Positions 35,549-45,188 of a stretch of 64,000 bases of DNA are shown here, in pieces. The notes under the pieces are model-generated. The model did not search any database, was not told the origin of the DNA, and saw nothing but the letters and a program-made list of their open reading frames with translations. The position numbers and the translations under genes were made by a program. The DNA is from Heterorhizobium halophytocola (GTDB lineage Bacteria > Pseudomonadota > Alphaproteobacteria > Rhizobiales > Rhizobiaceae), in the NCBI RefSeq assembly GCF_017873095.1, contig NZ_JAGGJU010000008.1:1-64000 (forward strand), written 5' to 3'. The first letter of the stretch is position 1. Every line of letters starts with the position of its first letter.

Positions 35549-35809
35549 TCAGGTGCCTTTTATCAGTAATGCGCATCGACAGGGGTGCACTGTATCGACG
35601 GTATATACGGCAACTAAATGTTCCCCGTGTGTTTCAGCGTTGTAATGACTGCCGTATTTCAGTTTCTCCCGTCATTTTGGCTTGCGCGTATCTGGAAGGA
35701 CACTGTCCGCTGCGGTGCCCGATCGGCAGATGACCGAATTTTACGGGTAATTCTGCCGACCGGACGGGAGCGTTGCCATCAATAGCCTGCTCCTGCAATC
35801 GCTGCTCCG
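35549..35809. promoter_or_regulatory. Upstream region of the AraC-type gene
   Basis: A gene-free gap of 261 bases between the AraC-type start and the transaminase stop. It should hold the AraC-gene promoter. I see no strong palindrome and no terminator with a T run. Confidence 0.3.
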
Positions 35810-36676
35810 CTAGGTTGCGATGGGCAGGCCGTTTTCCCGGCGATCCTTGATATAGAGATCGAGCAGCCGGCGGCCGACCGGGCCGACCGTGCCGTCGCCG
35901 ATATTGGTTCCGTCCAGCGAGACGACCGGTATCAGGAAGCTCGTCGCCGAGGTGATGAAGGCCTCGGCCGCCGCCTTGGCCTCGGCGACGGTGAAGCTGC
36001 GCTCTTCGGTCTCCAGCCCGGCCCGGCGGGCGAGATCGAGGATGGAGCCACGGGTGATGCCATGCAGCAGGGCATTCGACAGGTCGCGGGTGATCAGCCG
36101 GCCCTCGCGCGAGATGATGTGGAAATTGGCCGAGCTCGCTTCGGTGACATGGCCGTTCTCGACGAACAACACGTCGTCATAACCCTCGCGGTGCGCCTCC
36201 ATCTTCTCGAAGGAAGAATAGAGCAACTGCACGGTCTTGATCTGGCGTCTGGACCAGCGTCCTTCGGCGACCGTCTTCAGCGAGATGCCCTTGTTCCACT
36301 TTGGGTTGTCCAGAATGCGCTTTGCCTGCGTGAACATCACGAAGGTCGGTTCCAGCGGGTCGGGAAACAGGAAATCGCGATCCTGCGCGCCGCGCGAGAC
36401 CTGGAGATAGATGAGGCCTTCGGTGATCCCGTTGCGCTGCGCGATCTGCCGGTGCAGGTCGAGCAGCGTCCCATCGTCCACCGGCATCGGTATGCCGAGA
36501 GCCTGGAGGGAGCGCTTCAGCCGCGCGGCATGGGCATCATAGTCGATCAACTTGCCGTCGATCACCCCGGTCACTTCGTAGATGGCATCGGCAAACAGGA
36601 AGCCGCGGTCGAAGACCGATATCTTCGCTTCGGCTTCGGGCAGCCATGCCCCGTTGAGATAGACCGTTCTGCTCAT
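35810..36676 (-). CDS. D-amino-acid transaminase-like PLP enzyme (class IV)
   Basis: A 288-aa fold-type IV aminotransferase. It has the N-terminal YLNGAWLPEAEAKISVFDRG and FLFADAIYEV segments, the PLP lysine in RRQIKTVQLLYSSF (about residue 145), and VTEASSANFHII and ALLHGITRGSILDLA. As I recall the family, this pattern fits D-alanine aminotransferase rather than branched-chain IlvE. The ATG at 36676 is chosen; the longer frame to 36802 has a poor head. It would interconvert D-amino acids and 2-oxo acids in the cytoplasm. Divergent from the cytochrome operon. Confidence 0.88.
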   Translation of the reverse strand: MSRTVYLNGAWLPEAEAKISVFDRGFLFADAIYEVTGVIDGKLIDYDAHAARLKRSLQALGIPMPVDDGTLLDLHRQIAQRNGITEGLIYLQVSRGAQDRDFLFPDPLEPTFVMFTQAKRILDNPKWNKGISLKTVAEGRWSRRQIKTVQLLYSSFEKMEAHREGYDDVLFVENGHVTEASSANFHIISREGRLITRDLSNALLHGITRGSILDLARRAGLETEERSFTVAEAKAAAEAFITSATSFLIPVVSLDGTNIGDGTVGPVGRRLLDLYIKDRRENGLPIAT

Positions 36677-37019
36677 TGCTGAATCCTTCTTGCTACCGAC
36701 CCCTGTCGGCACGTTCCTGTTCTGGCATCGCCAAAACACAGTTTCAAGCCTTTCAGACGCTTGAGGCGCATTGGAGGGAGAAGTTGCAGTCCGCTGTGGC
36801 ATCCGGAGCGAAGATGATCGGATGGCTCCGTCCGGTCACGGCCCAGCCGCAACGCATGGCCTGCGTGACACCCAAAATTGTTCTGATCACCGGTCGTCGC
36901 ATCGGTCGTTTTGCAACCCGTGGGTGCAGAGGGTTTATTGCAAAGTTGTCATGAACTGAAATACAACTATGACGCGATAATCAAAAAATCAATGCCCGCA
37001 ATCGGGGTAGGAGGCGGCA
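36677..37019. promoter_or_regulatory. Divergent region before the cytochrome-GMC-patatin operon
   Basis: A gap of 343 bases, AT-rich near its right end. Two inverted repeats are visible: TTTGCAA (36910-36916) with TTGCAAA (36938-36944), and AGTTGT (36944-36949) with ACAACT (36963-36968). They touch each other 50-110 bases before the cytochrome start and could form an operator for a regulator that is not encoded nearby. Confidence 0.45.
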
Positions 37020-39545
37020 ATGGTCAGGCACAGGATCTTGTGGTTGGGTGCAGCGATCGTGATTGGCCTGGCGGCCGTCGTCGTGGTGGTCAATCTTCTG
37101 CACAAGGGACCGCAAGCTGGCCATGTCAAGGACGAGCCCATGCTGGCCGGCCGTGACCTCCAGTCCTTCCCGGCAGCCGACGAAGACTATTTCGGCCAGA
37201 TGGACGGCGGCTATCGCGGGGTCAAGCTTTCGCCCGACGAGGTCAAGGGCCGCAACAACTGGATCGTCTGGACCGCCGGCAACGACCGCCTGTGGGACGA
37301 ACTCACCAACTCCTCCTTCGGCACCTTCGATCTTTTAAAGACCATCTCCAGCTATCCGGGCCTGAAGGCCAATCGCGACAATCGCTGGGAGTATCTGGGC
37401 GTGGTCAATGAGCCCTGCTTCAAGAAGCCGACGGCCGGCGACGCGGACCGGTTCGGGCTCTGGCTCGACATACGCGATCCCGACTGCGCGCCGGATCCTT
37501 TCGCCAATGCCGACAAGTACAAGGGTGTCGAGATCGGCGCGCGCGGCAAGGTGATCGACAGCGCCAGCGGCAAGGTCCTGCCGGTCGGTTCGTTTTACGG
37601 CGAGCCGACCGGCATCGTGGGCCTCAGGCTTTTCCCGAACCCTGCCTTCGATGCGGATGCGGCGAAGGACTGGGACCCGGAGCGCTATTACAAGGATCCG
37701 GCCTACTATAACCGGCGCGATCTGGTGCGCCCCTACAGGGTCGGCATGGGCTGCGGCTTCTGTCATGTCGGGCCGGATCCGACCAACCCGCCGGATGATC
37801 CCAACAATCCGCAATTTGAAAACCTGTCGTCGGTGGTCGGTGCCCAGTTCTTCTGGATCGACCGGATATTCTCCTGGGATGCCGATCAGAAGAATTTCAT
37901 CTTCCAGCTGGTCCATACCGCCAAGCCGGGCACGCTGGACACCTCTCTGGTTTCGACCGACTACATCAACAATCCCCGCACCATGAACGCGGTCTACATG
38001 ACGCGGCAGAGGGTGGAGCTCGGTCTTCGGCTTGGTCAGGAAAAGCTCGGCGGCGGCAGCCGCGACAACCGGCAGTTTTCAGATTTCCCGGGCTATGAGG
38101 CCTTCGATGCGACCTACAAAGCACCGGACACCGTCTTCGTGCCGCATGTCCTGAAGGATGGCGCCGATTCCGTCGGCGTGTTGGGTGCGCTCAACCGCGT
38201 CTACATCAATATCGGCCTGTTCAGCGAGGAATGGCTGCTACATTTCAATCCGCTCGCCGGCGGCAAGCCGGTGTCGCCGATCCGCATCGTCGACGGTCGC
38301 AAGAATTCCGTCTACTGGCAGGCGACCGAGGAGCAGACGCCTTTCGTTGCCCAGTTCTTCCTCAACAAGGATGTCGGCGCGCCGCACAAGCTGGCCGAGG
38401 CGCCGGATGCCGAGCAATATTTGACGGCCGACGAGACGGTCGTCACGCGCGGCAAGGAAATCTTCGCCGAGAATTGCGCGGCCTGTCATTCGTCCAAGCA
38501 ACCGGCATTTCCGCCAGAAGCCGACCCGCGCAACAGCGCCGGGCCGGACTATATGAAGCGCTGGGACGCCTACTGGGCCTATGTCCAGACCCCGACCTAC
38601 AAGCAGGCGATGCGCGAGATCGCTCTCCAGCCCGACTTCCTCGATGATAATTACCTGTCTACGGAGATGCGGGTGCCGGTGACGCTGCTTGCCACCAATG
38701 CCTGCTCGCCGCTTGCGACCAACGGGATCGCGGGCAATATCTGGGACAACTTCTCGTCCCAAAGCTACAAGGACCTGCCGTCGGTCGGCACGATCACGGT
38801 CAAGGACCCGTTCTCCGGCGCGCCGATGGACTACAAGATGCCGGCCGGGGGGCGGGGCTATACGCGCCCGGCAACGCTTGCAAGCCTCTGGTCGACGGCG
38901 CCCTATCTGCTCAACAACAGCGTCGGGCCGGACATGCCCTACGCGACACCCAATCCGACGGTGGCCTATCGCATGGAGGCCTTCGACAAAAGCATCCGGG
39001 AAATGCTGTGGCCGGAGTTGCGCCGCAAGGACACAGTGCTCGGCGATGCCGGCGTCGGCGAGATCTACCGCACGACGGAGACCTCCTATCTGTCGATTGC
39101 CGGCGGCTACCTGCCGGACAAGCTGGCGGTTCTGGCCTCGCCACTGGAGCGCTGGCTGCCGTGGCTGTTCGGCGACGGCGGGATCCGGATCGGGCCGATC
39201 CCTAAGGGAACGCCGGTCAACATCCTGTCCAACCTCAATCTGCGTCTCGACAATGCCGGTACGGCGGAAAACGTCGCGAACGATGCCAAGCTCCTGAAGC
39301 TGCTGATCGAGATCAAGAAGGACCTGAAGGAACTCGGCGGCAATGCCAGCGACGCCGACGCGCTGAAGGTCTTCGCCAACCTGAAGGAACCTCTGCTCGA
39401 ACTCAGCAAATGCCCGGATTTCGAGGTGAATCGCGGCCATTATTTCGGCACCGGGCAGGTTCCGACGATCGCCGGCATACCAGGTCCTGAGGGCCTGAGC
39501 GACAGCGACAAGGAAGCCCTGATCGCCTTCCTGAAGATGCTCTGA
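37020..39545 (+). CDS. Large membrane-anchored dihaem c-type cytochrome
   Basis: An 841-aa protein. One N-terminal membrane anchor (ILWLGAAIVIGLAAVVVVVN) holds a large periplasmic part. Two haem c sites are seen: CGFCH at about residue 246 and CAACH at about residue 487. The second lies in a cytochrome-c-like stretch (VVTRGKEIFAENCAACHSS). The size and spacing recall RoxA/dihaem-peroxidase-like oxygenase or dehydrogenase cytochromes, but I cannot place it in a named family. It starts with GGAGG upstream and is followed by a GMC flavoprotein, a likely electron donor or partner. Function unknown beyond periplasmic redox. Confidence 0.85.
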   Translation: MVRHRILWLGAAIVIGLAAVVVVVNLLHKGPQAGHVKDEPMLAGRDLQSFPAADEDYFGQMDGGYRGVKLSPDEVKGRNNWIVWTAGNDRLWDELTNSSFGTFDLLKTISSYPGLKANRDNRWEYLGVVNEPCFKKPTAGDADRFGLWLDIRDPDCAPDPFANADKYKGVEIGARGKVIDSASGKVLPVGSFYGEPTGIVGLRLFPNPAFDADAAKDWDPERYYKDPAYYNRRDLVRPYRVGMGCGFCHVGPDPTNPPDDPNNPQFENLSSVVGAQFFWIDRIFSWDADQKNFIFQLVHTAKPGTLDTSLVSTDYINNPRTMNAVYMTRQRVELGLRLGQEKLGGGSRDNRQFSDFPGYEAFDATYKAPDTVFVPHVLKDGADSVGVLGALNRVYINIGLFSEEWLLHFNPLAGGKPVSPIRIVDGRKNSVYWQATEEQTPFVAQFFLNKDVGAPHKLAEAPDAEQYLTADETVVTRGKEIFAENCAACHSSKQPAFPPEADPRNSAGPDYMKRWDAYWAYVQTPTYKQAMREIALQPDFLDDNYLSTEMRVPVTLLATNACSPLATNGIAGNIWDNFSSQSYKDLPSVGTITVKDPFSGAPMDYKMPAGGRGYTRPATLASLWSTAPYLLNNSVGPDMPYATPNPTVAYRMEAFDKSIREMLWPELRRKDTVLGDAGVGEIYRTTETSYLSIAGGYLPDKLAVLASPLERWLPWLFGDGGIRIGPIPKGTPVNILSNLNLRLDNAGTAENVANDAKLLKLLIEIKKDLKELGGNASDADALKVFANLKEPLLELSKCPDFEVNRGHYFGTGQVPTIAGIPGPEGLSDSDKEALIAFLKML

Positions 39546-39609
39546 CATGCGGGCGGGACGCTGAAGCGGACCCGCCTTTTCTCGACCTCGGGACAGTAAG
39601 GGGGAATGG

Positions 39610-41496
39610 ATGATGGCCGCAGGCCCCGCCAGCGAAGCGCAATATGACTATATCGTCGTCGGCTCGGGTGCCGGTGGCGGCACTCTGGCGGCGCGCCTGG
39701 CCGAAGCGGGCGCCCGCGTCCTCCTGATCGAGGCCGGCGGCGACCCGCGCCAGCTGCAGGGCAGCGATCCGGCCTATCCGGACCAGAACCGTCTGCCCGA
39801 CGATTACGACGTTCCCGTCCTCCACCCCTTCGCGTCTGAAAACACCGGCCAGCGCTGGGAGTTCTTCGTGCGCCACTATAACAGCCAGCAGCTGCAGGAG
39901 CGCGATCCGAAATTCGTGCCGGAGGAAAACGGTATATTCTATCCGCGCGCCGGCACGCTCGGCGGCTGCACGGCCCACAATGCGCAGATTTTCGTCTATC
40001 CGCACAATGAGGACTGGGACTACATCGCCGAACTGACAGGCGACGACAGCTGGAACCGCGACGCCATGCGCAAGATCTTCCAGCGCATGGAAAACTGCGA
40101 ACACCGGTTTTTTCTCTACCGATGGCTGGCAAAGCTCGGACTGGACTGGACGCGGCACGGCTGGAACGGCTGGCTGACGACGCAGAAGGCGGTGCCGATC
40201 CGGGCATTGGGTGACGAGGGGCTCGTCGCCACGATCTTCGACAGCGCGGCCAAGGCGATCAAGGAGCAGCCGAACCAGGAGGAGGGGCTGGACTGGTTTG
40301 TAGAGAGCCAAGGCGATCCCAACGACTGGCGGCTCGTCAGCAGCAATGCTACGGGCCTGCGCTATCCGCCGCTCACCAACCGCAATCACCAGCGCATCGG
40401 TTCGCGCGAGCGCGTGCTGGAGGTTAAGGCCCGCCACCCGGACCGGCTGACGCTCGCCCTCCATACGCTTGTGACCCGCGTGCTCTTCGACGACCACAAC
40501 AGGGCCGTCGGCGTCGAGATCATGGAAGGGGAGCGCCTCTATCGTGCCGCGTGGCAGCCGAGCGAGACCGAGCCTGAGCGCAAGGCGGTCTATTGCGCCA
40601 AGGAAGTCATCCTGTCGGGCGGTGCCTTCAACACGCCCCAGCTTCTGATGCTGTCGGGAATAGGCCCGAAGGCGGAGCTGGAAAAGCACGGCATTGCGGT
40701 GCGTGTCGATCTGCCGGGCGTCGGCCTCAACATGCAGGACCGTTACGAGGTCGGGGTCGTCAACGAGATGAACCGGGACTGGGAAGTGCTGACGGGCGCC
40801 AAATTCGCGGCCGGCGATCCGCAATATGGCGAATGGAGCCGCCGCCGCCACGGCGTCTACACGACCAATGGCGCGATCCTTGCGGTGATCAAGCGTTCGC
40901 TGCCCGAGCGCCCGCTGCCGGACCTTTTCTGCTTCGGGCTGCTGGGGTTGTTCAAGGGATATTTCCCGGGCTATTCGGCGCTGTTTCCGGCCCATCTGAA
41001 CTACCTGACCTGGGCGATCCTGAAGGCGCATACGGTCAACACGGCCGGCACCGTCACGCTGCGGTCCGCCGATCCGCGCGACCCGCCGCAGATCGACTTT
41101 CGCTACTTCGAGGAAGGCAATGACGAAAACGGCGCCGACCTCGATTCGGTCGTCGCCGGCATCAAGTTCGTGCGCACGATGACGGCCAAGCTGATGAAGA
41201 AGGGGCTGATCGTGAAGGAGCATCTCCCGGGTGTCGAGGTCCAGACCGATGCACAGCTCAAACAGTTCGTCCGCGATCATGCCTGGGGCCATCATGCCTC
41301 CTGCACCTGCTCGATCGGACCGCGCGACCGCCTGGGCGTGCTCTCGGGCGATTTCAAGGTGCATGGGGTGAGCGGCCTCAGGGTCGTGGATGCGAGCGTG
41401 TTTCCCCGCATCCCCGGCTTCTTCATCGTCAGTGCCGTCTACATGGTCGGCGAGAAGGCCGCCGATGTCATCATCAAGCAATCGGGCATCGTCTGA
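39610..41496 (+). CDS. GMC-family FAD oxidoreductase
   Basis: A 628-aa flavoprotein of the glucose-methanol-choline family. The FAD motif is DYIVVGSGAGGGTLAARLAE with the Glu of LLIEAGGDPRQ (residues 11 to about 45). LGGCTAHNAQIFVYP and LSGGAFNTPQLLMLSGIGPK are GMC signature regions, and the catalytic His lies in HAWGHHASCTCSIG near the C-terminus, followed by GLRVVDASVFPRIPGFFIV. No signal peptide is visible, so how it meets the periplasmic cytochrome is unclear. ATGs at 39610 and 39613 are both possible. It oxidises an unknown alcohol. Confidence 0.92.
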   Translation: MMAAGPASEAQYDYIVVGSGAGGGTLAARLAEAGARVLLIEAGGDPRQLQGSDPAYPDQNRLPDDYDVPVLHPFASENTGQRWEFFVRHYNSQQLQERDPKFVPEENGIFYPRAGTLGGCTAHNAQIFVYPHNEDWDYIAELTGDDSWNRDAMRKIFQRMENCEHRFFLYRWLAKLGLDWTRHGWNGWLTTQKAVPIRALGDEGLVATIFDSAAKAIKEQPNQEEGLDWFVESQGDPNDWRLVSSNATGLRYPPLTNRNHQRIGSRERVLEVKARHPDRLTLALHTLVTRVLFDDHNRAVGVEIMEGERLYRAAWQPSETEPERKAVYCAKEVILSGGAFNTPQLLMLSGIGPKAELEKHGIAVRVDLPGVGLNMQDRYEVGVVNEMNRDWEVLTGAKFAAGDPQYGEWSRRRHGVYTTNGAILAVIKRSLPERPLPDLFCFGLLGLFKGYFPGYSALFPAHLNYLTWAILKAHTVNTAGTVTLRSADPRDPPQIDFRYFEEGNDENGADLDSVVAGIKFVRTMTAKLMKKGLIVKEHLPGVEVQTDAQLKQFVRDHAWGHHASCTCSIGPRDRLGVLSGDFKVHGVSGLRVVDASVFPRIPGFFIVSAVYMVGEKAADVIIKQSGIV

Positions 41497-41513
41497 GGGT
41501 GGGAGAACAGTCG

Positions 41514-44414
41514 ATGTGGTGGGACGTCATCCGGTCTTACGTGGCAGCTGAAATGCCTCCGGTGGCCAGGTCGATCGATACGTCGATGCTCCTGCGCCAG
41601 GAGGCCCAGGAGATCGAGGGTGTCAGCATTCCAGCCGGCCTCGACACGGTGGAGCTCAATCGCGCACTCAATGGTCTCGATCGAACGGCTTTGTGCATCT
41701 CGGGCGGGGGGATCCGCAGCGCCACATTCGCACTCGGCGTCATGCAGGCGCTTGCCACCTATCCGCGCGATGCCGCAGGCGAGCCGGCCCGACCGGAGGC
41801 ATCCCTGCTCGGTCGCTTTCGCTATCTGTCCACCGTCTCCGGCGGCGGCTATATCGGCAGCTGGCTTTCCGCATGGTTGAGCCGTCAGAGCTTTGACCGG
41901 GTCCAGGCGCAATTGACGCAACGGCCTGACGGTCCCGATCGCGAGCCGTTGCCGATCTGCAATCTGCGCCGCGACAGCAATTATCTGACGCCGAAGGTCG
42001 GCCTGACGTCGGCAGACACCTGGACGGCGGCGACGATCGTGGTCAGAAACCTGACGCTGGTCTGGCTGCTCGTGGTCTCGGCCCTGGCCAGCCTGCTGCT
42101 GGCGCTCAAGTGGGTCCTGGTGACGCTTACCTTTGTCGGCGCCACGGGGCCGTTTGCAGAACACTACTATACCCATGCCGGGCTGCTGGCGGCCGGAACG
42201 CTGCTGCTGATGCTCGGCCAGCGGTATACGCTGGTCAATTACGCCCAAGGCGATGCGGGCGGCAATCAGTCGGAATTCATACGATGGGATCTGCTGTTTG
42301 CCATCTTCGGCGCCGCGCTTTTGACCACATGGGCGATATTGCCGATCGGCGTGCAGAAATGGGCGCCCGATACGCTGAATGTGATGCTGGTCGGTCCGAC
42401 CATCTTCATCGCCAGCGGACTGCTGTCCTATCCCGCGCATCGCGGTCAGCCGCATAGCCCCTTGTTGCGCCTGATCCGCTGGGCCTTTGCCGGTGTCGTC
42501 TGGTCCGCGGTCATCCTTGCCGGCATCCATCTCTTCGTCGGGATCGATTATGCACCGGCCCGGCTTCTGACGCTTGCCGTGCTCGGCCCGCCCTGGTTCC
42601 TGATGGCGCAGGTGACGGCGGAAACCGTCTATGTCGCCGAAACCAGCACGGAAACCCGCTCCGACGCGCAGCGGGAATGGTTTGCAAGGGCCGCAGGCTG
42701 GTTCGTCGCAGCCGGCGTGTTCTGGACGGTCTCGACGATACTTGGCCTTCTCGGCTCCCGGCTGGCAGACCTGCTGCGCAGCGAAACCAACCTGCTCTAC
42801 CATTCCCTGATCGGCGGTAGCCTCGCGGCGACGGCGACCATGGGCCTGCTCGGCGGCCGCAAGGACAATCCCCAGGTGGTGAGCGGCCTGACCAGACTCG
42901 GGAAATTCATCCAGCTGGCCGGCGGCCAGGCCTTTCTCGCGCTGGTGCTGATCATTCTTTCAGCGCTGCTCGATTATATCGTGCTCGGGACGTCGCTGCT
43001 GGAAGTGCTGCTGGCCCCGGTCAAGAGCGTGGGCACGACGATCGCCGACAAGGATACCGGCCTCGACACCCTGTTGTTCGGCAGGAAGATCGATGTGATC
43101 GGCGATGCCGGCAATCTGGTCCCATTGTTGTTTCAGGTTTTCATCCTGACGGCACTCATCGCCTGGGTCGTGTCGCGAACGGTCAATATCAACCGTTTCT
43201 CGCTGCACGACCTCTATCGCAACAGATTGGTGCGCGCCTATCTCGGCGCCACCCATGCCGACCGCCAGCCCAACCCGTTCACCGGCTTCGACCTCCACGA
43301 CAATCCGCTGATGCATGAGCTCTGGCCGCAGCAGGGAGTGGACCGCAACCGGCAGCCGATCGGGCGCCTGTTCCACGTGGTCAATTGCACCTTGAACGTG
43401 GTCTCGACCCGCAACAATGCCTGGCAGCAGCGCAAGGCCATGTCCTTCGTCGTCACGCCGCGCCATGCCGGAGCGGCGGATCTGTGCCCGCGCACGCCGC
43501 AGGGGTTTCGCGGCGCCTACCAGCCCTCTGCGCAATATGGCGGCAAGCAGGGCATATCGCTGGGCACGGCCATGGCGGTCTCCGGTGCCGCGGCCAATCC
43601 CAATATGGGCTATAACTCGGCGCCCTCCATCACCCTGCTGTTTGCCCTTTTCAACGTGCGGCTCGGCTGGTGGCTCGCCAATCCGGGCCCGAATGGCCGC
43701 CGCTTCTGGCAATTGAGCGGTCCGCGCCAGGCCTTGGTGCCATGGCTGCAGGAGGCGTTCGGCCAGACCACGGCAGACCGCGCCTATGTCAATCTCTCCG
43801 ATGGCGGCCACTTCGAAAACCTGGCGCTCTATGAAATGGTGCGGCGGCGCTGCCGGCTGATCGTGTTGTCGGATGCCGGTTGCGACCCGGACTTCACCTT
43901 TGCCGATCTGGGCAATGCGGTGCGCAAGATTCATATCGATCTCGGCGTCTGCCTGACCTTTCCCGAGCTCGACCAGCTGAAGCCACGCATCCTTTCGGGC
44001 GAACCGCCGGATTTCGGGCCCTATTGCACGGTCGGGCGGATACACTACCGGGATGCCGATGGGGGCGGCGAGGATGGCTATGTCCTCTATATCAAGCCCG
44101 GCTATCACGGCACCGAAGGCGCGGGCATCTGTGCCTATGCCAATGAAAGCCCGACCTTCCCGCATGAAAGCACGGCTGACCAGTGGTTCAGCGAATCCCA
44201 GTTCGAGAGCTATCGCTCGCTCGGCTTCGAGATCGTCGACACACTTCTGGCGGGTGTCGGCCCTTTGCCACCGGACGCGACCCTGCTGCAGATCGTGCAG
44301 GCCGTGGAGCGTCAGATAGCCGGGTCGCCGGAGCGTGCAGCGGCCGATGAGGAGGGCGACAAGCCGGTGAAGGCCGCGAAGACGTCACGGACCAGGCTTC
44401 AGAAAGGTGAGTGA
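41514..44414 (+). CDS. Patatin-like lipase with a large membrane insertion
   Basis: A 966-aa protein. The N-terminal patatin half has the oxyanion loop SGGGIRSATF (from about residue 63) and the nucleophile serine in STVSGGGYIGSW (about residue 109). The catalytic Asp is in SDGGHFENLALYEMV (about residue 763). About ten hydrophobic segments lie between them (LTLVWLLVVSALASLLLALK through VFILTALIAWVVS, about residues 180-560). I chose the ATG at 41514 with GGGAG nine bases upstream over a GTG at 41499. It lies 17 bases after the GMC gene. Likely an inner-membrane lipid acyl hydrolase; substrate unknown. Its last 30 bases overlap the convergent DUF4198 gene. Confidence 0.83.
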   Translation: MWWDVIRSYVAAEMPPVARSIDTSMLLRQEAQEIEGVSIPAGLDTVELNRALNGLDRTALCISGGGIRSATFALGVMQALATYPRDAAGEPARPEASLLGRFRYLSTVSGGGYIGSWLSAWLSRQSFDRVQAQLTQRPDGPDREPLPICNLRRDSNYLTPKVGLTSADTWTAATIVVRNLTLVWLLVVSALASLLLALKWVLVTLTFVGATGPFAEHYYTHAGLLAAGTLLLMLGQRYTLVNYAQGDAGGNQSEFIRWDLLFAIFGAALLTTWAILPIGVQKWAPDTLNVMLVGPTIFIASGLLSYPAHRGQPHSPLLRLIRWAFAGVVWSAVILAGIHLFVGIDYAPARLLTLAVLGPPWFLMAQVTAETVYVAETSTETRSDAQREWFARAAGWFVAAGVFWTVSTILGLLGSRLADLLRSETNLLYHSLIGGSLAATATMGLLGGRKDNPQVVSGLTRLGKFIQLAGGQAFLALVLIILSALLDYIVLGTSLLEVLLAPVKSVGTTIADKDTGLDTLLFGRKIDVIGDAGNLVPLLFQVFILTALIAWVVSRTVNINRFSLHDLYRNRLVRAYLGATHADRQPNPFTGFDLHDNPLMHELWPQQGVDRNRQPIGRLFHVVNCTLNVVSTRNNAWQQRKAMSFVVTPRHAGAADLCPRTPQGFRGAYQPSAQYGGKQGISLGTAMAVSGAAANPNMGYNSAPSITLLFALFNVRLGWWLANPGPNGRRFWQLSGPRQALVPWLQEAFGQTTADRAYVNLSDGGHFENLALYEMVRRRCRLIVLSDAGCDPDFTFADLGNAVRKIHIDLGVCLTFPELDQLKPRILSGEPPDFGPYCTVGRIHYRDADGGGEDGYVLYIKPGYHGTEGAGICAYANESPTFPHESTADQWFSESQFESYRSLGFEIVDTLLAGVGPLPPDATLLQIVQAVERQIAGSPERAAADEEGDKPVKAAKTSRTRLQKGE

Positions 44415-45188
44415 GGCCCAGTGGCTTTCCCAGTCATGGGCGCTGAACCAGCCGGCGCGTTGCATCCATACCGATTGCAGCAGCCAGACGCCGCCCGCCA
44501 GCGGCAGGTTGAAACGGCCGTCCCGGTCGCTGCGAACGCGGAGCGCCGACTTCGGCGTCGCGCGATTGCGGGCAATCACGAGACAGCCGGCAAGCGGCGT
44601 GCCGTTCCAGAGAACCCGGCCGCGCAATCCCGGCCGGCGTTCTTGCGTCGGGTCGCTGTCGGGCACCAGTTCCAGCTGCTGGTCTGAGGCCTCGGTCGCA
44701 ACCGGGCTCGCCGCAATTCCCGTCAGCAGCGCCTTGGCATGGCGGTGAAAGATCTCCCGGCCCGGAGACCGCATCTTGCCCTGCAGGGCGCGGTAGTCGA
44801 TCACCCACTCCAGCCCGTAGGCCAGGAGATAGGCCTCGAACGGATCGGCCTGCATTTGAACCTTCCCGCCACCGCCATCGAAGACGATCTCCTGTGTCCG
44901 TCTGTCGTCTGCCACGATCGTTCCGGCCGGCGTGAGCCCGTCGGCGCCGGCGATCTCCCGTGATCCGCCCGCCCCGTCCATCAGCTTGAACCTGTCGATG
45001 GTCGCCGAATTGCGCGGCACCGGCTCGCCGGCAAACTGCTGACCGAAGCGCAGGTCGACCGAAACGGCCGTCCCGCCCTTTGGGGCAAAGCTCGACGGCT
45101 CGATCCAGAAATCATGGGCGACAAGCGGGGCCGGGGGAATCAGCAGGGCCAGCGACAGCAAGGCTGTAGGCCCGGCGCTCGCGGTCAC
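44385..45188 (-). CDS. DUF4198-type exported protein
   Basis: A 267-aa protein. The signal peptide is at residues 1-24 (LLSLALLIPPAPLVA), the mature start is HDFWIEPSSFAPKGGTAV, and the rest is beta-rich with a C-terminal carboxypeptidase-regulatory-like part (GRVLWNGTPLAGCLVIA, then SDRDGRFNLPLAGG). HDFWIEP after the signal is typical of DUF4198, which is related to NikM-like periplasmic proteins. The GTG start at 45188 overlaps the DUF4331 stop by 4 bases. It could bind a metal through the N-terminal His after cleavage, which is inference. Confidence 0.8.
   Translation of the reverse strand: MTASAGPTALLSLALLIPPAPLVAHDFWIEPSSFAPKGGTAVSVDLRFGQQFAGEPVPRNSATIDRFKLMDGAGGSREIAGADGLTPAGTIVADDRRTQEIVFDGGGGKVQMQADPFEAYLLAYGLEWVIDYRALQGKMRSPGREIFHRHAKALLTGIAASPVATEASDQQLELVPDSDPTQERRPGLRGRVLWNGTPLAGCLVIARNRATPKSALRVRSDRDGRFNLPLAGGVWLLQSVWMQRAGWFSAHDWESHWASLTFLKPGP

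Noticed and set aside
39403-41481. A 692-residue minus-strand frame opposite the GMC gene
   Set aside because: The GMC gene has all expected motifs on the other strand; this frame is its complement shadow.
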